From Pomphorhynchus laevis (Eukaryota; Acanthocephala; Palaeacanthocephala; Echinorhynchida; Pomphorhynchidae), in NCBI GenBank assembly GCA_012934845.2, contig WNNJ02003295.1:62001-126000 (forward strand): a DNA stretch of 64,000 bases. Direction: 5' to 3'. Positions 22,652 to 34,165 of this stretch are shown one piece after another. Under the pieces are notes generated by a model that was given only the letters and a program-made list of their open reading frames with translations, was not told the origin of the DNA and ran no database searches. Positions within the stretch are counted from its first letter, which is position 1, and every line of letters begins with the position of its first letter. A program made the translations under genes and the position numbers.

Positions 22652-22822
22652 GATTATTTGTCTCTACCAACAAAAAACAAAGATTAATTCTTAAATTTTC
22701 GTTTCGCCTTGAGGCTTCTTCAAAAATTGTATGTTATTTATCTCAAACTTTTTTCCTTAAAAAAGGCGAAACGTAAATTGGAGAATAAATCTTTGTTTTT
22801 TGTTGGTAGATACCAATAATCA
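22652..22822. mobile_element. foldback element F6
   Basis: Arms of about 58 bp, containing CTACCAACAAAAAACAAAG and CGTTTCGCCTT and their complements, face each other around a loop with TATGTTATTTA. The left arm contains, on the minus strand, TGAAGAAGCC followed by GGCGAAACG. Ends read ATGATTAT and ATAATCAT. The SD-B paralogue has only the left arm and stops within the right one (55162). A single arm with the same motif lies near 44.62-44.69 kb. Confidence 0.65.
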
Positions 22823-24150
22823 TATTTAAATATATATTTTGGTCATAGCGTGATCCCAACCGGAAATAGCTTATAAATTGATTTTAATTTATACTTACAA
22901 TTTATACTTCAAGAAAATATGGAAATTAATGTTAAATTAAATGTTTCGCCATTTCTGGGTTTCTATAAAATTTTTATATTCACTTATATTGTAAATATAT
23001 TGTTTAAGTAGATATCCTATATATTTATCTCATATTAGATAATAATTATTAATTTATATTAATATTATATTTATATTAATATGATTTTTTATACATATTA
23101 TTATATTATATAATTAATTTTTAATAACTAATTACAATATTGTTCCTTAATTACTAATTAATTCCTTATACATTCATTCATTATTTCCGTTAAAAACTCT
23201 ATGATTCTTGAATCATAACAGATCAGTTTCTAATCTTCCAAATGGTATTGTTTCAATGACTACTACCGTACAATGCTATACAGGGACTCATCAGAAGGGT
23301 GTATCGCCTTAGATTCCTTTTGCATTATAGTTACGCTCGGTAGGTCTAGCATTACAGCCGAGACTAACTAACCATCCAAAAGTACAAATACAAAGAACAA
23401 AATATAAGGATGAAAAGCTCAGTTCAAGCCTTTCTGTCACATCACAAAATAAAACAAAATTATTGTAAAAATCATACCAAATAATGTTATCTCCATGTAT
23501 GCACTGAATTTAAATTCGGTTCTTGATCAAACATTAATTTATCAATATTTTTCGATATGTTATTTTTTGATGTGACATTAGGTCTCAACATTTATTTTTG
23601 ACTTTATGGCAGTACACAATTGTTGACCATCGTTGGGGATTCGCTTGCAATCAGCCCTTTTGAAAAAGCACAATAACAGAATTGTTCTTTAAAACGACGT
23701 TTCGGTAGTTCAAATCTAGAAATAGCAATACTTAGTCCTAAATAATTATCAAAAAGTCTAGAAATGTAATAAATAAATGGAAATTAATATCTTGTCATTT
23801 TCTGCATCTAAAAGATGCATTTTAGTTTATACAAATATATTTTCACAAAGTAAAACAAAATTCAAGATACAGAAATAAAAAAATCTAAAAGCTAAGCCAC
23901 AATATAAAACAGAAACAAATCAAACAAATATAATTTATTAAGTTAAATTAACTTTAAAAATATAAAAACAACAATATCATTCTCTGTTTTGTTTCGTATT
24001 TCATCTTCATATCTAATGGTAAAATATGTTATGCATTCATCATCTTTGTGATAGAGTTATGCAATTGTCGCGTTTCTTAAGTGTGAACGTCATAAGTTGT
24101 TAATTCGTCTCGCAAATGAAAGTTAGATTTATCCAACATACTGCTTACTG
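22823..24150. other. A+T-rich region, nothing recognised
   Basis: No coding sequence seen on either strand. The somewhat less A+T-rich patch at 23.2-23.4 kb has no identity I can name. Around 23.67-23.71 kb the sequence AGAATTGTTCTTTAAAACGA with GTTTCGGTA resembles 22.37-22.40 kb, so it may be another scrap of SD-B. Confidence 0.5.
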
Positions 24151-25510
24151 CATCCATCTTATTGTCAGGTTCCAACGTATATGACATTAGTACTCTTACA
24201 GTTGTTTCGTTTTATAATTTTAAAATTGTCGATGTTACAATTCAATACTTGGGATATAAAACGGTTCATTGCTGTTAATATCTTAGCATGCTTTTCTTTA
24301 AGATGACTGTTAAATGTCCAACGAGATGTAAGATGAATTCCTACGTTGTTTTGAAATTTTGTATATTCAACTATACCGCATCCATATGTGACTTGGTCAT
24401 ACACTCTTAATTTATCTCCTTTACTAAATTTCATGAATTTAGTTTTTATATTTACCGTTATTCAATTAAGCTGATAATATTCATATAAGCCATAGGACAA
24501 TATTAATAAAGGCCAGAGGTGGCCAACTCATGGCGCATTGGATGATGCACGATTACGTATTATCTTTTTAATAAAGACGGGATTTTTCTTTTAAAGTTGT
24601 TAATAAAAATTTTCAGTTATTTTATGATTATTTCCAAAAGTTAGTTTGAACACTTTACTTATTAATGAAAACAAAGTTATATATATTTTTCAACATTTTT
24701 GATTGAAAAGGGCCAATATTTAAAAAATGTTTGGGTTCTTGCAACAAAACAATTGGCGCATTTGATATTCAATGAAAGGGAAATTGGATCTTCATCGAAA
24801 AGTGTTGGTCACATCTAATCTAGTGTATCTTAACATATATTACATTTAATAATTTGAATTTATTTTTACTAATAGTTTGGTTATTACCTATAAAGTAACT
24901 TAAAGCAACTTACCTATAACGAAATTAAATTATGCATATATGTAAATATCTTAATCTTAAGATATTCTATAATTCGGATATTTTATAATTTAAGAATTAG
25001 TATAATTTAAAATTTTTATGAATTGACTCGTATAATATATCATGTATTATATTTATACACGAAGGAACTCCTTGAAAAATATTTGAAAAATGTGTGGGTT
25101 CTTGCAACAAAAAATTAACGCATTTGATATTCTCTGAAAGGGAAATTGGATCTTCATCGAAAAGTGTTGGTCACCTCTGATATAAGCGATTCATAGCTTG
25201 TTGTACATGAACGATATCCTAACTTAGAATTACGAGATCACTGGTGTACATTATTATCCCCACTTGTTTATTTTTGTCTGAAAAATAAGAAGGTAAATCT
25301 GCAATATACGAAGAGAATATCAATGCATTTAATGTGACTTCTTGTCAAATGATTTAACGAAGTCTACAAAAGCTGTGTATATGCAGCGCGAAGTATTTAA
25401 TTCTTGTTTTACAATCGCTTGTAATTTATTTAGTGCCTGAAAATTTGACTTATCGGTTATTCAGGCAATGACTTTCCTGTCGCATAATTATTTACTCAAA
25501 AAATAACTAT
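24150..25510 (-). mobile_element. LINE-C: decayed non-LTR RT, split by a hAT-like element
   Basis: Minus strand. The upstream part (about 25180-25510) reads CDRKVIA, DKSNFQALNKLQAIVKQELN, CIYTAFVDFVKSFD, DLPSYFSD and MYTSDLVILS, i.e. RT blocks with the aspartate box and a decayed YADD box. The downstream part (24165-24480) reads KTKFMKFSKGDKLRVYDQ, then NNVGIHLTSRWTFNSHLKEK, the usual block after the catalytic box. The two parts join logically if the 24513-25179 insertion is removed. It is heavily decayed; the clade is not identified. Confidence 0.7.
24513..25179. mobile_element. hAT-like non-autonomous element inside LINE-C
   Basis: The left end CAGAGGTGGCCAA and the right end TTGGTCACCTCTG form imperfect terminal inverted repeats starting CAG, as in many hAT elements. 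The flanks ATAAAGGC and ATATAAGC agree at 6 of 8 positions, compatible with a decayed 8-bp target duplication. It sits inside LINE-C between two RT blocks. The interior repeats a ~100-bp piece (TGTGTGGGTTCTTGCAACAA and what follows) near both 24.73 and 25.10 kb. There is no transposase. Confidence 0.6.
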
Positions 25511-26164
25511 TTTTTCTGTTATACGATAAATACCAAACAATTTTTGCATAAAAATATTGTGATCTAATTATATTTTGCATTAAAATTTTGAGAACCTAAT
25601 ATTGACATTAAGTAAATATTCTATTTTTATCAAATTCATCTAGCCTATATTTTTAAATATCGAATAACAATGCTAGTTCATAATAAATTTACAAACTTGT
25701 AAAAAGCCATAAATTTTAAATATATTTAGCTATTTATATGCTCGTGGTGTTATAAATGTTTCTTTTATGATACATTTATATAAGCTCTTGTAATTTTAAT
25801 CAGATCTTGTAAATGTCTGAAAGCAATTTGTAAATTAATTTTTAAATACAAATTCATTTATTAATTTATATTAATTTATTTAATGTTTTCAAACAATTTC
25901 AATTTATGCCATGAATTAATACAATGTGTATCAAAGTAATCGTATTTAAAATGTGAAAATGTTTACAAAGAAGATATCAACGCAAGCAAATATCGAGTAA
26001 CAAATTAAATTAAATAATCAAAATAAAATTAATTAAATTTTAAAAAAATTTAATTTATTAAATAATGAATTAAACAATTGAATAAGTTACCAACGCTAAT
26101 TAATTAAATATATTTTTATTAAATTTATAAAATTTAAAATAAAAAATATTAATGAATTTAAGGA
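25511..26164. other. A+T-rich region, nothing recognised
   Basis: Low-complexity AAATTTAAT-type sequence; no ORF, repeat family or RNA gene recognised. Confidence 0.5.
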
Positions 26165-26392
26165 GAGTGAGACCATTCCGCGTGAATTTCTTGTAAAACA
26201 TGTAAGCCAGACGCGAAAGAATGACGAATGTCGTTTCGTCATCACAATGACTCATCAGTGCCAGATCCTTCCCACTACTGGATGCAGAGGAGGACTGACC
26301 AGTCCTCCTCTGCATCCAGAAAGAATGACGGAAGAATGACGGCATTCGTCATTCTTTCGCGTCTGGCTTAAATGTTTTACAAAAAATATTTA
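26165..26392. mobile_element. foldback/MITE element, F3 family
   Basis: Inverted termini TAAGCCAGACGCGAAAGAAT and ATTCTTTCGCGTCTGGCTTA. The interior CTGGATGCAGAGGAGGACT is also present in inverted orientation. An outer segment, CCATTCCGCGTGAATTTCT, is shared with 7.56 kb and 39.40 kb, so the true element may extend beyond the visible inverted repeats. No protein is implied by the short open frame across it. Confidence 0.7.
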
Positions 26393-26629
26393 AAATTTAA
26401 TAAGTTTTATATTAATTAGCTAAATAGTATTAATAGTTATAAATAATTCATTAAAGTTATTTAAATATTACAATTATATGATTTGTAAAAATAATCAATA
26501 ATATTTAATTTTATAATTTCATTATTAAATTATTTATTCAATAACAAGTTTTTGAATAACAATTAATCATATCTTTGAACATGTCTCCTTTTGACCCATT
26601 TATTGCCTCCGTGATATTTTATTGCTTTT
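26393..26629. other. A+T-rich spacer
   Basis: Nothing recognised; short spacer before LINE-A2. Confidence 0.4.
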
Positions 26630-28460
26630 GCTTCCAGTGGGATCCGAGCCATCCAGCCAATCCAACACGCCGTTCTCCGACTGAACCACCCGGGGTTTTT
26701 CACCCCCAAAGAATTCAATCGAGGCGGGCTATGCTCGGTAATCGCGATATAAAGAGCTCAAGAAAACTAAGTCTTTGCTCTGGGGGACGTCTCCTTGAAA
26801 AGTAGACAAATCCCAATATAGCTTAAGTACACCAAAGGGCATTTGGGTTTTCCAATTCAATGACATATGCGGTGCCCTTTACAGGGCACACCTAGCTTCC
26901 TTCAGGATACGTTTGAGTCTATCCAGGTCAGCTTTTACTTACCAATCACCGTAATGGGAAACCCAAGGTATTTTACTCGACTCGTGAAGATAGAGAGTGT
27001 TGATGCTGTAAAATGAGGGATAGTGCAGAGAGTACTAATCTCTTAAGCTTCTTTCTGGTGACAGGGGCGTCATGAAAGACGACTACTTTCGATTTTTCGG
27101 AGTTAAGAACAAGATTGGATGATGACAACTGGTCTTTAAATCTTAAAAAGAAACGACTGATGTCAGATACTACATCTTTACATTTGCGTCCAGAGAACAG
27201 TGCTGTGGTATCATCAGCATATAACACTAGATGTTGATTGCGTTTGAATATTTTAAAGAGTTCAATGAAGGCACCAAGATATAAAATTGGAGAAACTGGG
27301 GATTATTTAGGCAGACCCGTAATAAGGTAGAACTGACGTTCATCAGGGTCGTCTTCATAGAAGAATCGCTTTGTATGGAGCAAAGGGATTCTCGATTCAT
27401 TCTCAATATGTTCACGGTATAGAACATATTGCCTATCGTCTACTTGATCAGTTTTTCAACCTGGGCCATCGCAGCTTGAATCCTTTCATCCCCATATTTA
27501 GCCATATCCAAATCGTTCGTTCTGTTATTCAGACTAGTATCCATAGTTAATGGATCACAGGCTTAAGCGAGTCTATCCAGGTCAGCTTTTACTTACCAAT
27601 CACCGTAATGCGAAACCCAAGGTATTTTACTCGACTCGTGAAGATAGAGAGTGTTGATGCTGCAAAATGAAGGATAATGCAGAGAGTACTAATCTCTTAA
27701 GCTTCTTTCTGGTGACAGGGGCGTCACCAGAAAGAGGCGAAAGGGGGCCGGTTTTTTCTTGTCTCTGCTGATAATCCTTAAACATTTTGCATTTGTGAGA
27801 CCGCGCTGGGTGGTCCCCATTATAGTTGGAGCACCGCGGTTTCAGCTGGCATTTCCCATGCTTGTCCGAAGAGCTGCAAACCCCACATGTTTATGGACTG
27901 TTACAGCCTATTGCCCAGTGCCCCTCCACTGATGACAGTTGTTGCAGTGGGGGTAGGTCAGCGAGTCAGATTCAATCATGGTAAAGATTAAGTTATGGTC
28001 ATAAATGGATTCAACTTTGAGTTGGACAGACGAACTGCATTATCGACGGAGGCTTGGCCGAAAGCGACTGGAATCGGAAATCCTTTTTTGCCATTAACGA
28101 ATCTAACATTGGCGATTTTAAAATCATTTTTTAATGAGGTGATGTCCTCACTGGACAGGTATGCTGGAATGCTATTGATTTTAATCGATGCCTGTATCAG
28201 CTTGAAGATAACAACAGCTTGATCGAGGTAATTCTTACTGAAGAAAGTTATATATGCCTTGGCGAGGTCATCAGTGTAAAAAGAGGCTTTAATCTCACAT
28301 TCGAAATACTTAACTGAGTTGAATAAGATTATGTTCTTATATCGCAAAGCAAACTTCCGTAGAAAAATATTAAATAAGTTGCTTATTTCCATAGGAGCGA
28401 GCAACTTTATGATAACCAGATTCTCTATTTTGGGGACCGGGGGAAGCTCCCGTAGTCCGC
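26630..28460 (-). mobile_element. LINE-A2, rearranged partial copy
   Basis: The RT 3' half is at 26.64-27.43 kb (MLYADDTTALFSGRKCKDV, DISRFFLRFKDQLSSSNLV), and ORF1 is at 27.74-28.46 kb (LAPMEISNLFNIFLRKF, ECEIKASFYTDDLAKAY, INSIPAYLSSEDITSLKND, zinc-knuckle region at 27.78-27.96 kb). The endonuclease and the first half of the RT are missing. A segment of about 160 bp of the 3' RT region (26909-27071) is repeated at 27568-27727 between ORF1 pieces. Several frameshifts are present. Its 5' end faces the 5' end of LINE-A3. Confidence 0.85.
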
Positions 28461-28701
28461 TATATAGTCAAAAGACGAAACTTTACTAACCCGCATGCTT
28501 GAAATTAGCGATGTATCTTGAAAATTGTTAGAGCTTTGATGCTTCAATACTTGGTTCGCACATACACATTTCAACTTTAGATTTTACTTGTTCGAAATTA
28601 AGCTATTTCTTAGAACTAAGCAATCAAGCTAAAAAGCGGCATGCAAACGCCTCGTGTGACTATAATGCTTTTGCGATAAATAAAACGAATGATTACAAAA
28701 A

Positions 28702-29965
28702 ATGACAGAAAAAATTGTAGAAAAATTTACCATCGGTGCTTCAAACAACTTACAAAATCAAGCAAATATGGAACGAAACTCAGGTATTTCCAATGCAACA
28801 TCGAATTTTCAAGCCAAAGAAAACAAGGTTAGTCCTATTTCGTCTAATTTTTTAATCTCAAGCACGGATGGAGAACTCCCTCCTGTGCCTAAAGTGGTGA
28901 ATCTGGTAATAATCAGACTTCTTCAACCATTTGAAAGGAAGAATCTTTTCAATATTTTTCTGAGAGAGTTTACAAGCTCTTATAAGAAGAGAATTCTATT
29001 TAATTCGATAAAATATTTAGATTCCGAAATCCGGGTTTCTTTCAGCTCTCCAGATCTGGCAGCATCGTACCTAGAATTTTTCGAAACACACCTAAAAGAA
29101 TTTGGGTCAACTACTTACAGGCCTATTCAGGTGACTCTAAAAATTAATAATTTTCCGCCCTTCGCAACGGAGGATGATATCATTGCTCTCACATCTGAGT
29201 TCAAAATTCATAATATTCGCCCAATCCTGGGCAAGAAAGGCCAGGCTATACCAATAGCATTCTGTTCTACCGCAGTCGACCAGGCGGAATGTCTGGCTAA
29301 AAGCAAATGTAACCCCTTTTTGGGGTACAATCTTTCTTTCAATATCGTAGACGCTGAGGACTTAACATACCCCCATTGCAATGGGTGCCACCTCTGGGGG
29401 GCACTGGTCCTCGAACTGTACTAGGCCCCATACGTGTGGGGTTTGCAGCTCTTCCGAAGTCCATGAGGGGAAATGTTCTCTCCCCCCTCTGTGTTCCAAT
29501 TGTGGTGGTCAGCACCCGGCCTGGTCTAGAAGATGTCCTATCTTTAAAGAATACAAATTAAGGCATTGTGGGGCACCGGTCAAACCGGCCCACTTTGCCT
29601 CTGCCAGCTTATCCAATTCAAACGGTTATGGTATGTCGGACACCGACATTTTCAAAATTGTTGACGCAAGACTACAGATATATAAAGACGAGATTCGAGC
29701 CTTAACGAACCATCCGATATCGAAATTCGAGGAGTCCCGTTCTCCTCAATCGACGGTTCTTACCTCTTCAAAGAGAGCCCCCCGTTCTAAGAAGAGATCA
29801 TCTTCTAAACAAAAGTTGGCTTCCTTGAATTTGGCAAAGAAAAATGATATATGTTGGGAGTTGTTGGCCTCAAAGGGAGATGAAGATAATGCCGGTTGGC
29901 AAGTGTCTTCTCCTGGTAGGGCTGGGAGTGAGAAGGGCAACTTTCTCTCTCCTAGTTTCTGCTAG
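28702..29965 (+). pseudogene. LINE-A3 ORF1 (CCHC zinc-knuckle protein)
   Basis: Starts MTEKIVEKFTIGASNNLQ. The core reads DSEIRVSFSSPDLAASYLEF, VTLKINNFPPFATEDDI and KKGQAIPIAFCSTAVDQAEC. The first frame ends at 29424 just inside the zinc knuckle (PHCNGCHLWG), and the second frame (29381-29965) continues with CTRPHTCGVC, CSNCGGQHPAWSRRC and a basic tail (KRAPRSKKRSSSKQK), so one frameshift lies within the first knuckle. It resembles the RNA-binding ORF1 of CCHC-type LINEs. Confidence 0.85.
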
Positions 29966-29999
29966 GAGGTAGGCATCCCACTCCAGCTGTCGTAGCACA

Positions 30000-32347
30000 A
30001 TGCAAAGTAGTCAAGAGCCTTTTTCACTGAATATACTTCAGTGGAATTCGGGAGGTGCTTCTGCCCTTAGCCTTCTATCTGGTAGAGATGCGGATGTTAT
30101 AGTTCTTCAGAAGACGCGGTCTATCCGTATCCCCCAGGACATTACTCGATTTATCCCCAAGCATATTTACAGCCACTTCACTCCGTACATAACCCCTCCT
30201 CACGCCTCTTCATCTCAAGGTCTTTTAACCCTAGTTAAATGCTCCTTAAGATCATCCCTTCTTTTAAACTATTCTTGTCCAGCCCTGTCTTGTTTAGCTG
30301 TTTCACTTTGTAAGAATGGTAAACTATCAGCATAGCCAATATCTATATTAGGCCAAGGGAAATTCACAAGAACCGTGACCTTCTGGATCAAATATTGGGG
30401 AGCGGTTATGACATGTTACTCGGTGACTTCAACGACAGAACTGGTCGTTGGATTAATGCAGCACTCCGAAGAGCAAGGATCGGCTATCTTATTCATAAAC
30501 CACCTTCCCCAACCTTTCATTGCTCTACAACAAATTCTCTCCTCGACATATTACTGCTACATAAGATGTGGTTGATGAAACCCATTTGCACCGAGCAGTC
30601 GCGTCAACAACAGACCACCTCTCATGACCTAATTCGCTGGAGCCTAGAGGACGATACTTTGCTTAGAAGAAGGTTTCACTTTGACCCTATTAGAGTGGCC
30701 TTCTTTCAGGCAGCTATCCAACTCTTCCCCAGAATTAGAATTGAGAGTTTGACCGAATTTAATTCCTACCTCTCATCGCAAGCTACCGCGATCCTTTCGG
30801 TCGAATATACAATCCTACTCCAACAAAGCTCAAGGTCCTAGCTAAATGTTACACCTTCCCAATCTCTCTGTTTCCGCCAGACATATCCTCTCGAATGAAT
30901 ATTGGAGCTCTAGATATAGGCTCCAGCTGAGCAGGGATAGGGCAAGCATTGCTCGCCTAAGCCCTTCTCTGGCTTCCTTCTGGAAGATATTCAAGAAGGA
31001 GAAGTTTGTTTGCTGGAAGGATAGAGCCTTGGTTTGGATTGGTAGCATAGGCCTTGATAAAGTTTTAGAGGAGTCACTTTCCTTACATAATTATGGAGCC
31101 ACTCATTCTCCCCAACCAATCCCGCCTTGGAGTGACTTCAGGAGTAGGGACTTATCTGTTACAGATATCCTTAACTCCTGGGGACCACTCCCGGGCACAT
31201 CCAAATCCCACGCGCCACTCACCACTCGTGTCTGTCAGCTTTTGACATACAGTCAGAGAAAGGAGGTCGCCATCACAATGCTATTAGCCTCCCCGTCTGA
31301 CATAGCGGACATCAACATCAGCCGTCGAGTTTTTTTACCTAAAAAGAGATTAATCACTTGTCCTAAAGATCTGCGGCCCATCTCGATTCAAAACGCCCTT
31401 ATATCCATCTACGAGAAAGCGCTTGCGCGTAGAATCCGCGTTCATTTATGTAGGCGTAATTTGATCCCACCGAGTTTTCATGTGTTTGTTAATGGGCGCT
31501 CGGTCTATTCATCAATTGGTGAAGTGCATCAGTTTTGTCAGGATAATAGTCATCAGCTAGCTGTGGCTGTTTTTCTTGATTTTCCAGCTGCATTTGACCG
31601 GATCTTCATTCCCTTCGTTATCTCCTCTCTCAGGTCCCTCGGGTTGCCTGCGAGAATTGTTAACAGGGTGGAGATATTGTTGTACACCAAACGGTTATAC
31701 TATGAAGATGACCCTGATGCGCGTCAGTTCTACCCTATTACGGGTGTATCTCAAGGATCCCCACTTTCTCCTATCTTATTTCTGGCTGCATCCATTGTAC
31801 TATTCAAGAATTTTAAACGTGATCAACATCTAGTGGTATATGCTGATAATACCACAGCCTTGTTCTCTGGACGCAAGTGCAAAGATGTAATCTCTGACAT
31901 CAGCAGTTTCTTTTTAAGATTAAAAGATCAGTTGCCCCATCCAATCTTATTTTAAACTCCTCTAAATCGCAGGTGGTAGTCTTTCATGGCGTTCCTGCCG
32001 CCAAAAAGAAACTTAAGAGACTAGCACTCTATGCACTCTCCTCCATTTTGCAGCATCAACCACTTCCAATCTTCACGAGTCGAGTAAAATATCTGGGGTT
32101 CACCGTTACGGTGAATTGGTCGGCGAAAACTGACATAGATAAACTCAAACGTATCCTGAAGGGAGCTAGGTGGGCTCTGAAACTGGCCCAGCATCTGTCA
32201 TTGAATGAAATAACCCAAAGTCGCCTCTGGGGTACTTTGGCTATCTCGGGATTAGTCTTCTTCTCACAAGGACATCCCCCAGAACAAAGACTAAGGTTTC
32301 TCAAACTCATCATCTCGAGATTACCAACCATAGTCCGCCTTGACTAG
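30000..32347 (+). pseudogene. LINE-A3 ORF2 (endonuclease + reverse transcriptase)
   Basis: The endonuclease starts MQSSQEPFSLNILQWNSGG and includes VIVLQKTRS and MLLGDFNDRTGRW. The RT at 30846-31955 has CPKDLRPISIQNALISIYEK, NGRSVYSSIGE, VFLDFPAAFDRIF, GVSQGSPLSPILFLA and VVYADNTTALF. In the last of these the second catalytic Asp of YADD is Asn, and GVPQG has become GVSQG. Four open segments alternate between two frames, so about three frameshifts are present (near 30335-30395, 30841 and 31955). It would have been inactive even if read through, because of YADN. Confidence 0.87.
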
Positions 32348-32419
32348 ACTCTTAGGTGTGTGAGATACACCGAATGGCTCAGTCAGAGGGCGGCGCGCTG
32401 GTGCGGCCGATGGAGTTAA

Positions 32420-33800
32420 TGTCGAACGATCAATGAGAAGCATTATTGCAGTAGATAATTGAGGTTTTGGTAAGAATTTAACTTCTAATTCTATTATTCC
32501 TGACAGCAAGGTAAGTGTTTTGTCGTCTAATTGTACCGAGGGGGTGGGAATACTCCCCCATTCCTAAATTAAAAAATCTTATAGTTATTACTCTTTTGCA
32601 GTTTCTAAAGAGGCTTGAACTGTTCAGTATTTTTTGAGAATATTCGTCTCTAACTACAATAATCGCATACTATTCGACGCAGTTAAATATTTTTGAGACA
32701 GAGATCAAAATCTCCTTTACCTCTGGAGACTTGGCAACAGAATACTTGAATTTCTTCAAAGACAAACTCTCCCATCTAGGAAATATTCAATTAAAGCCGA
32801 TTCTAGCTTCCCTAAAAATCAACAACTTTCCTCTTTATTTAGAGGAAAGCGACATGGATGCCCTGAAAACGACGTTAAGGCTCTCCTCAATTAGACCTGC
32901 CACTAGCAAGAGTGGTATGGCGCTTCCTATAGCATTTTGTTGCGCGTCAATTCTACCCTATTACGGGTGTGCCTCAAGGATCACCTCTTTCTCCTATCCG
33001 GTTCCTTGCTGCTTCCATTGAGCTCTTTAAAATATTAAAACGCAAACAACGTCTAGTTGTATACACTGATGATACCACAGCCCTGTTCTCTGAACACAGG
33101 TGTAAAGACGTAGTCTCGGACATCAGCCGATTCTTTTTAAGATTAAAAGACCACTTAACCCGGTCTAATCTTATCTTAAACTCCGACAAATTGCAGATTG
33201 TTGTCTTTAATGACGCCCCTGCAACAAAGAAAAAACTTAAGAGATTAGCATTCTCTGCCATATCATCCATTTTGACTAATCAACCTCTACCTACCTTCAT
33301 GAGTGGAGTAAAATACATGGGGTTTACCATTACGGTGAACTGGTCGGCGAAAGCTGACCTGCATATACTTAAACGTATCCTGAAGAGAGCTAGGTGGGCC
33401 CTGAAACGGGCCCATCATCTGTCATTAAAAGGGAAAACCCAAGTTTGCCTCTGGTGGATTTGGGCTATCTCGGGATTAGTCTTCTTTTCTAGAGGACATT
33501 TCCCAGGACAAATGCTAAGGTTTCTTAAGCTTCTCGTCTCTCGTTAATCCAGCATAGTCCTCCTCGATTGGACTCTTCGAGGGGTGGGGTGTGAAAGACC
33601 CCGGGTGGTCCAGTCGAAGGGTGGCGTGTTGGATTGGCTGGAGGGCTCAGATCTCAGTGGAGCTGAGGCCATGAAGACGAAGACTACAATAGATTGATTA
33701 GAAGAAAATTTTTGATGTCGTTTTTTTCTGTTTTAATTGACTGACATTTATTACCTTGTCTCTATTTATTAAGAAAATCTTTATTATTAAATAAAACGAT
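32420..33800 (+). mobile_element. LINE-A4, internally deleted copy
   Basis: An ORF1 N-terminal half (about 32420-32945; LASLKINNFPLYLEESDMDA, GMALPIAFCCAS) is joined directly to the RT at GVPQG (32961 onward; SPLSPIRFLAAS, VVYTDDTTALFSEHRCKDV, GFTITVNWSAKADLHILKR). About 2.2 kb, containing the rest of ORF1, the endonuclease and the first half of RT, is absent. The junction sits at GCGCGTCA, which resembles both source sequences. The 3' end is present with a tail like AATCTTTATTATTAAATAAA. YADD reads YTDD. Confidence 0.87.
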
Positions 33801-33925
33801 AGCGAATTTTGTATTTAAGAATGTGTTTTTGCTAATTCTATAAAGCAAATAAAGTTTATAATGAAACGAATGCATTATCGAAATTATAGTTGCTATAAAT
33901 ATTCAATCTTTCATTGTGTTATAAA

Positions 33926-34165
33926 TTAAATTAGCTAACTGAGTCTACGTATTTAATATAATTATAAAATAAACAAAACATAATAATGCTAAATCAAAAT
34001 TTAATAATTAAATAATAAAATTAATAATTGTTTTTAGATTTTCTATAATTTAAATCAAGTTAAAAAAAATGAAATTTAAAATAAACGTCATTTTTATGAA
34101 TTGACTAATAAATAATAGACGTTGTATCAGAATAAGAATTAGAGGTCATCATGAGAACCTCTAAT
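33926..34165 (-). mobile_element. Naiad-like PLE fragment N3 (extreme 3' end)
   Basis: Matches the 3' non-coding end of N2 (19715-19955) base for base over most of its length, from AGCTAACTGAGTCTACG through GAATTGACTAATAAATAA to AGAGGTCATCAT. It stops about 15 nt into the structured segment. The last bases form a perfect 10-bp hairpin (AATTAGAGGT and its complement, 34135-34164), so the element seems to turn back on itself at this end. Confidence 0.8.

Larger units (their letters stand above)
19077..22795 (+). repeat. repeat block SD-B, copy 1 (interrupted by a Naiad copy)
   Basis: 19077-19714 and 21551-22795 correspond to 53692-55162 with near-identity. The Naiad insertion and a second copy of a 390-bp segment account for the extra length. 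A module inside the block, around CATCGTGTTTTATTATG to ATGCCGTAA, also has a more diverged copy at about 53415-53605. A small open frame (81 codons) present in both blocks at 21889 and 54275 has no protein motif and is taken as chance. The origin of the block is unknown. Confidence 0.82.
28690..32415 (+). mobile_element. LINE-A3, nearly complete copy
   Basis: ORF1 is at 28702-29965 and ORF2 at 30000-32347, in the LINE-A order. The 3' end is missing: at about 32415 the sequence passes into the ORF1 of another LINE-A copy (A4) in the same orientation. No tail or target duplication is seen. A2 and A3 lie head to head with about 230 bp between them. Confidence 0.9.
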
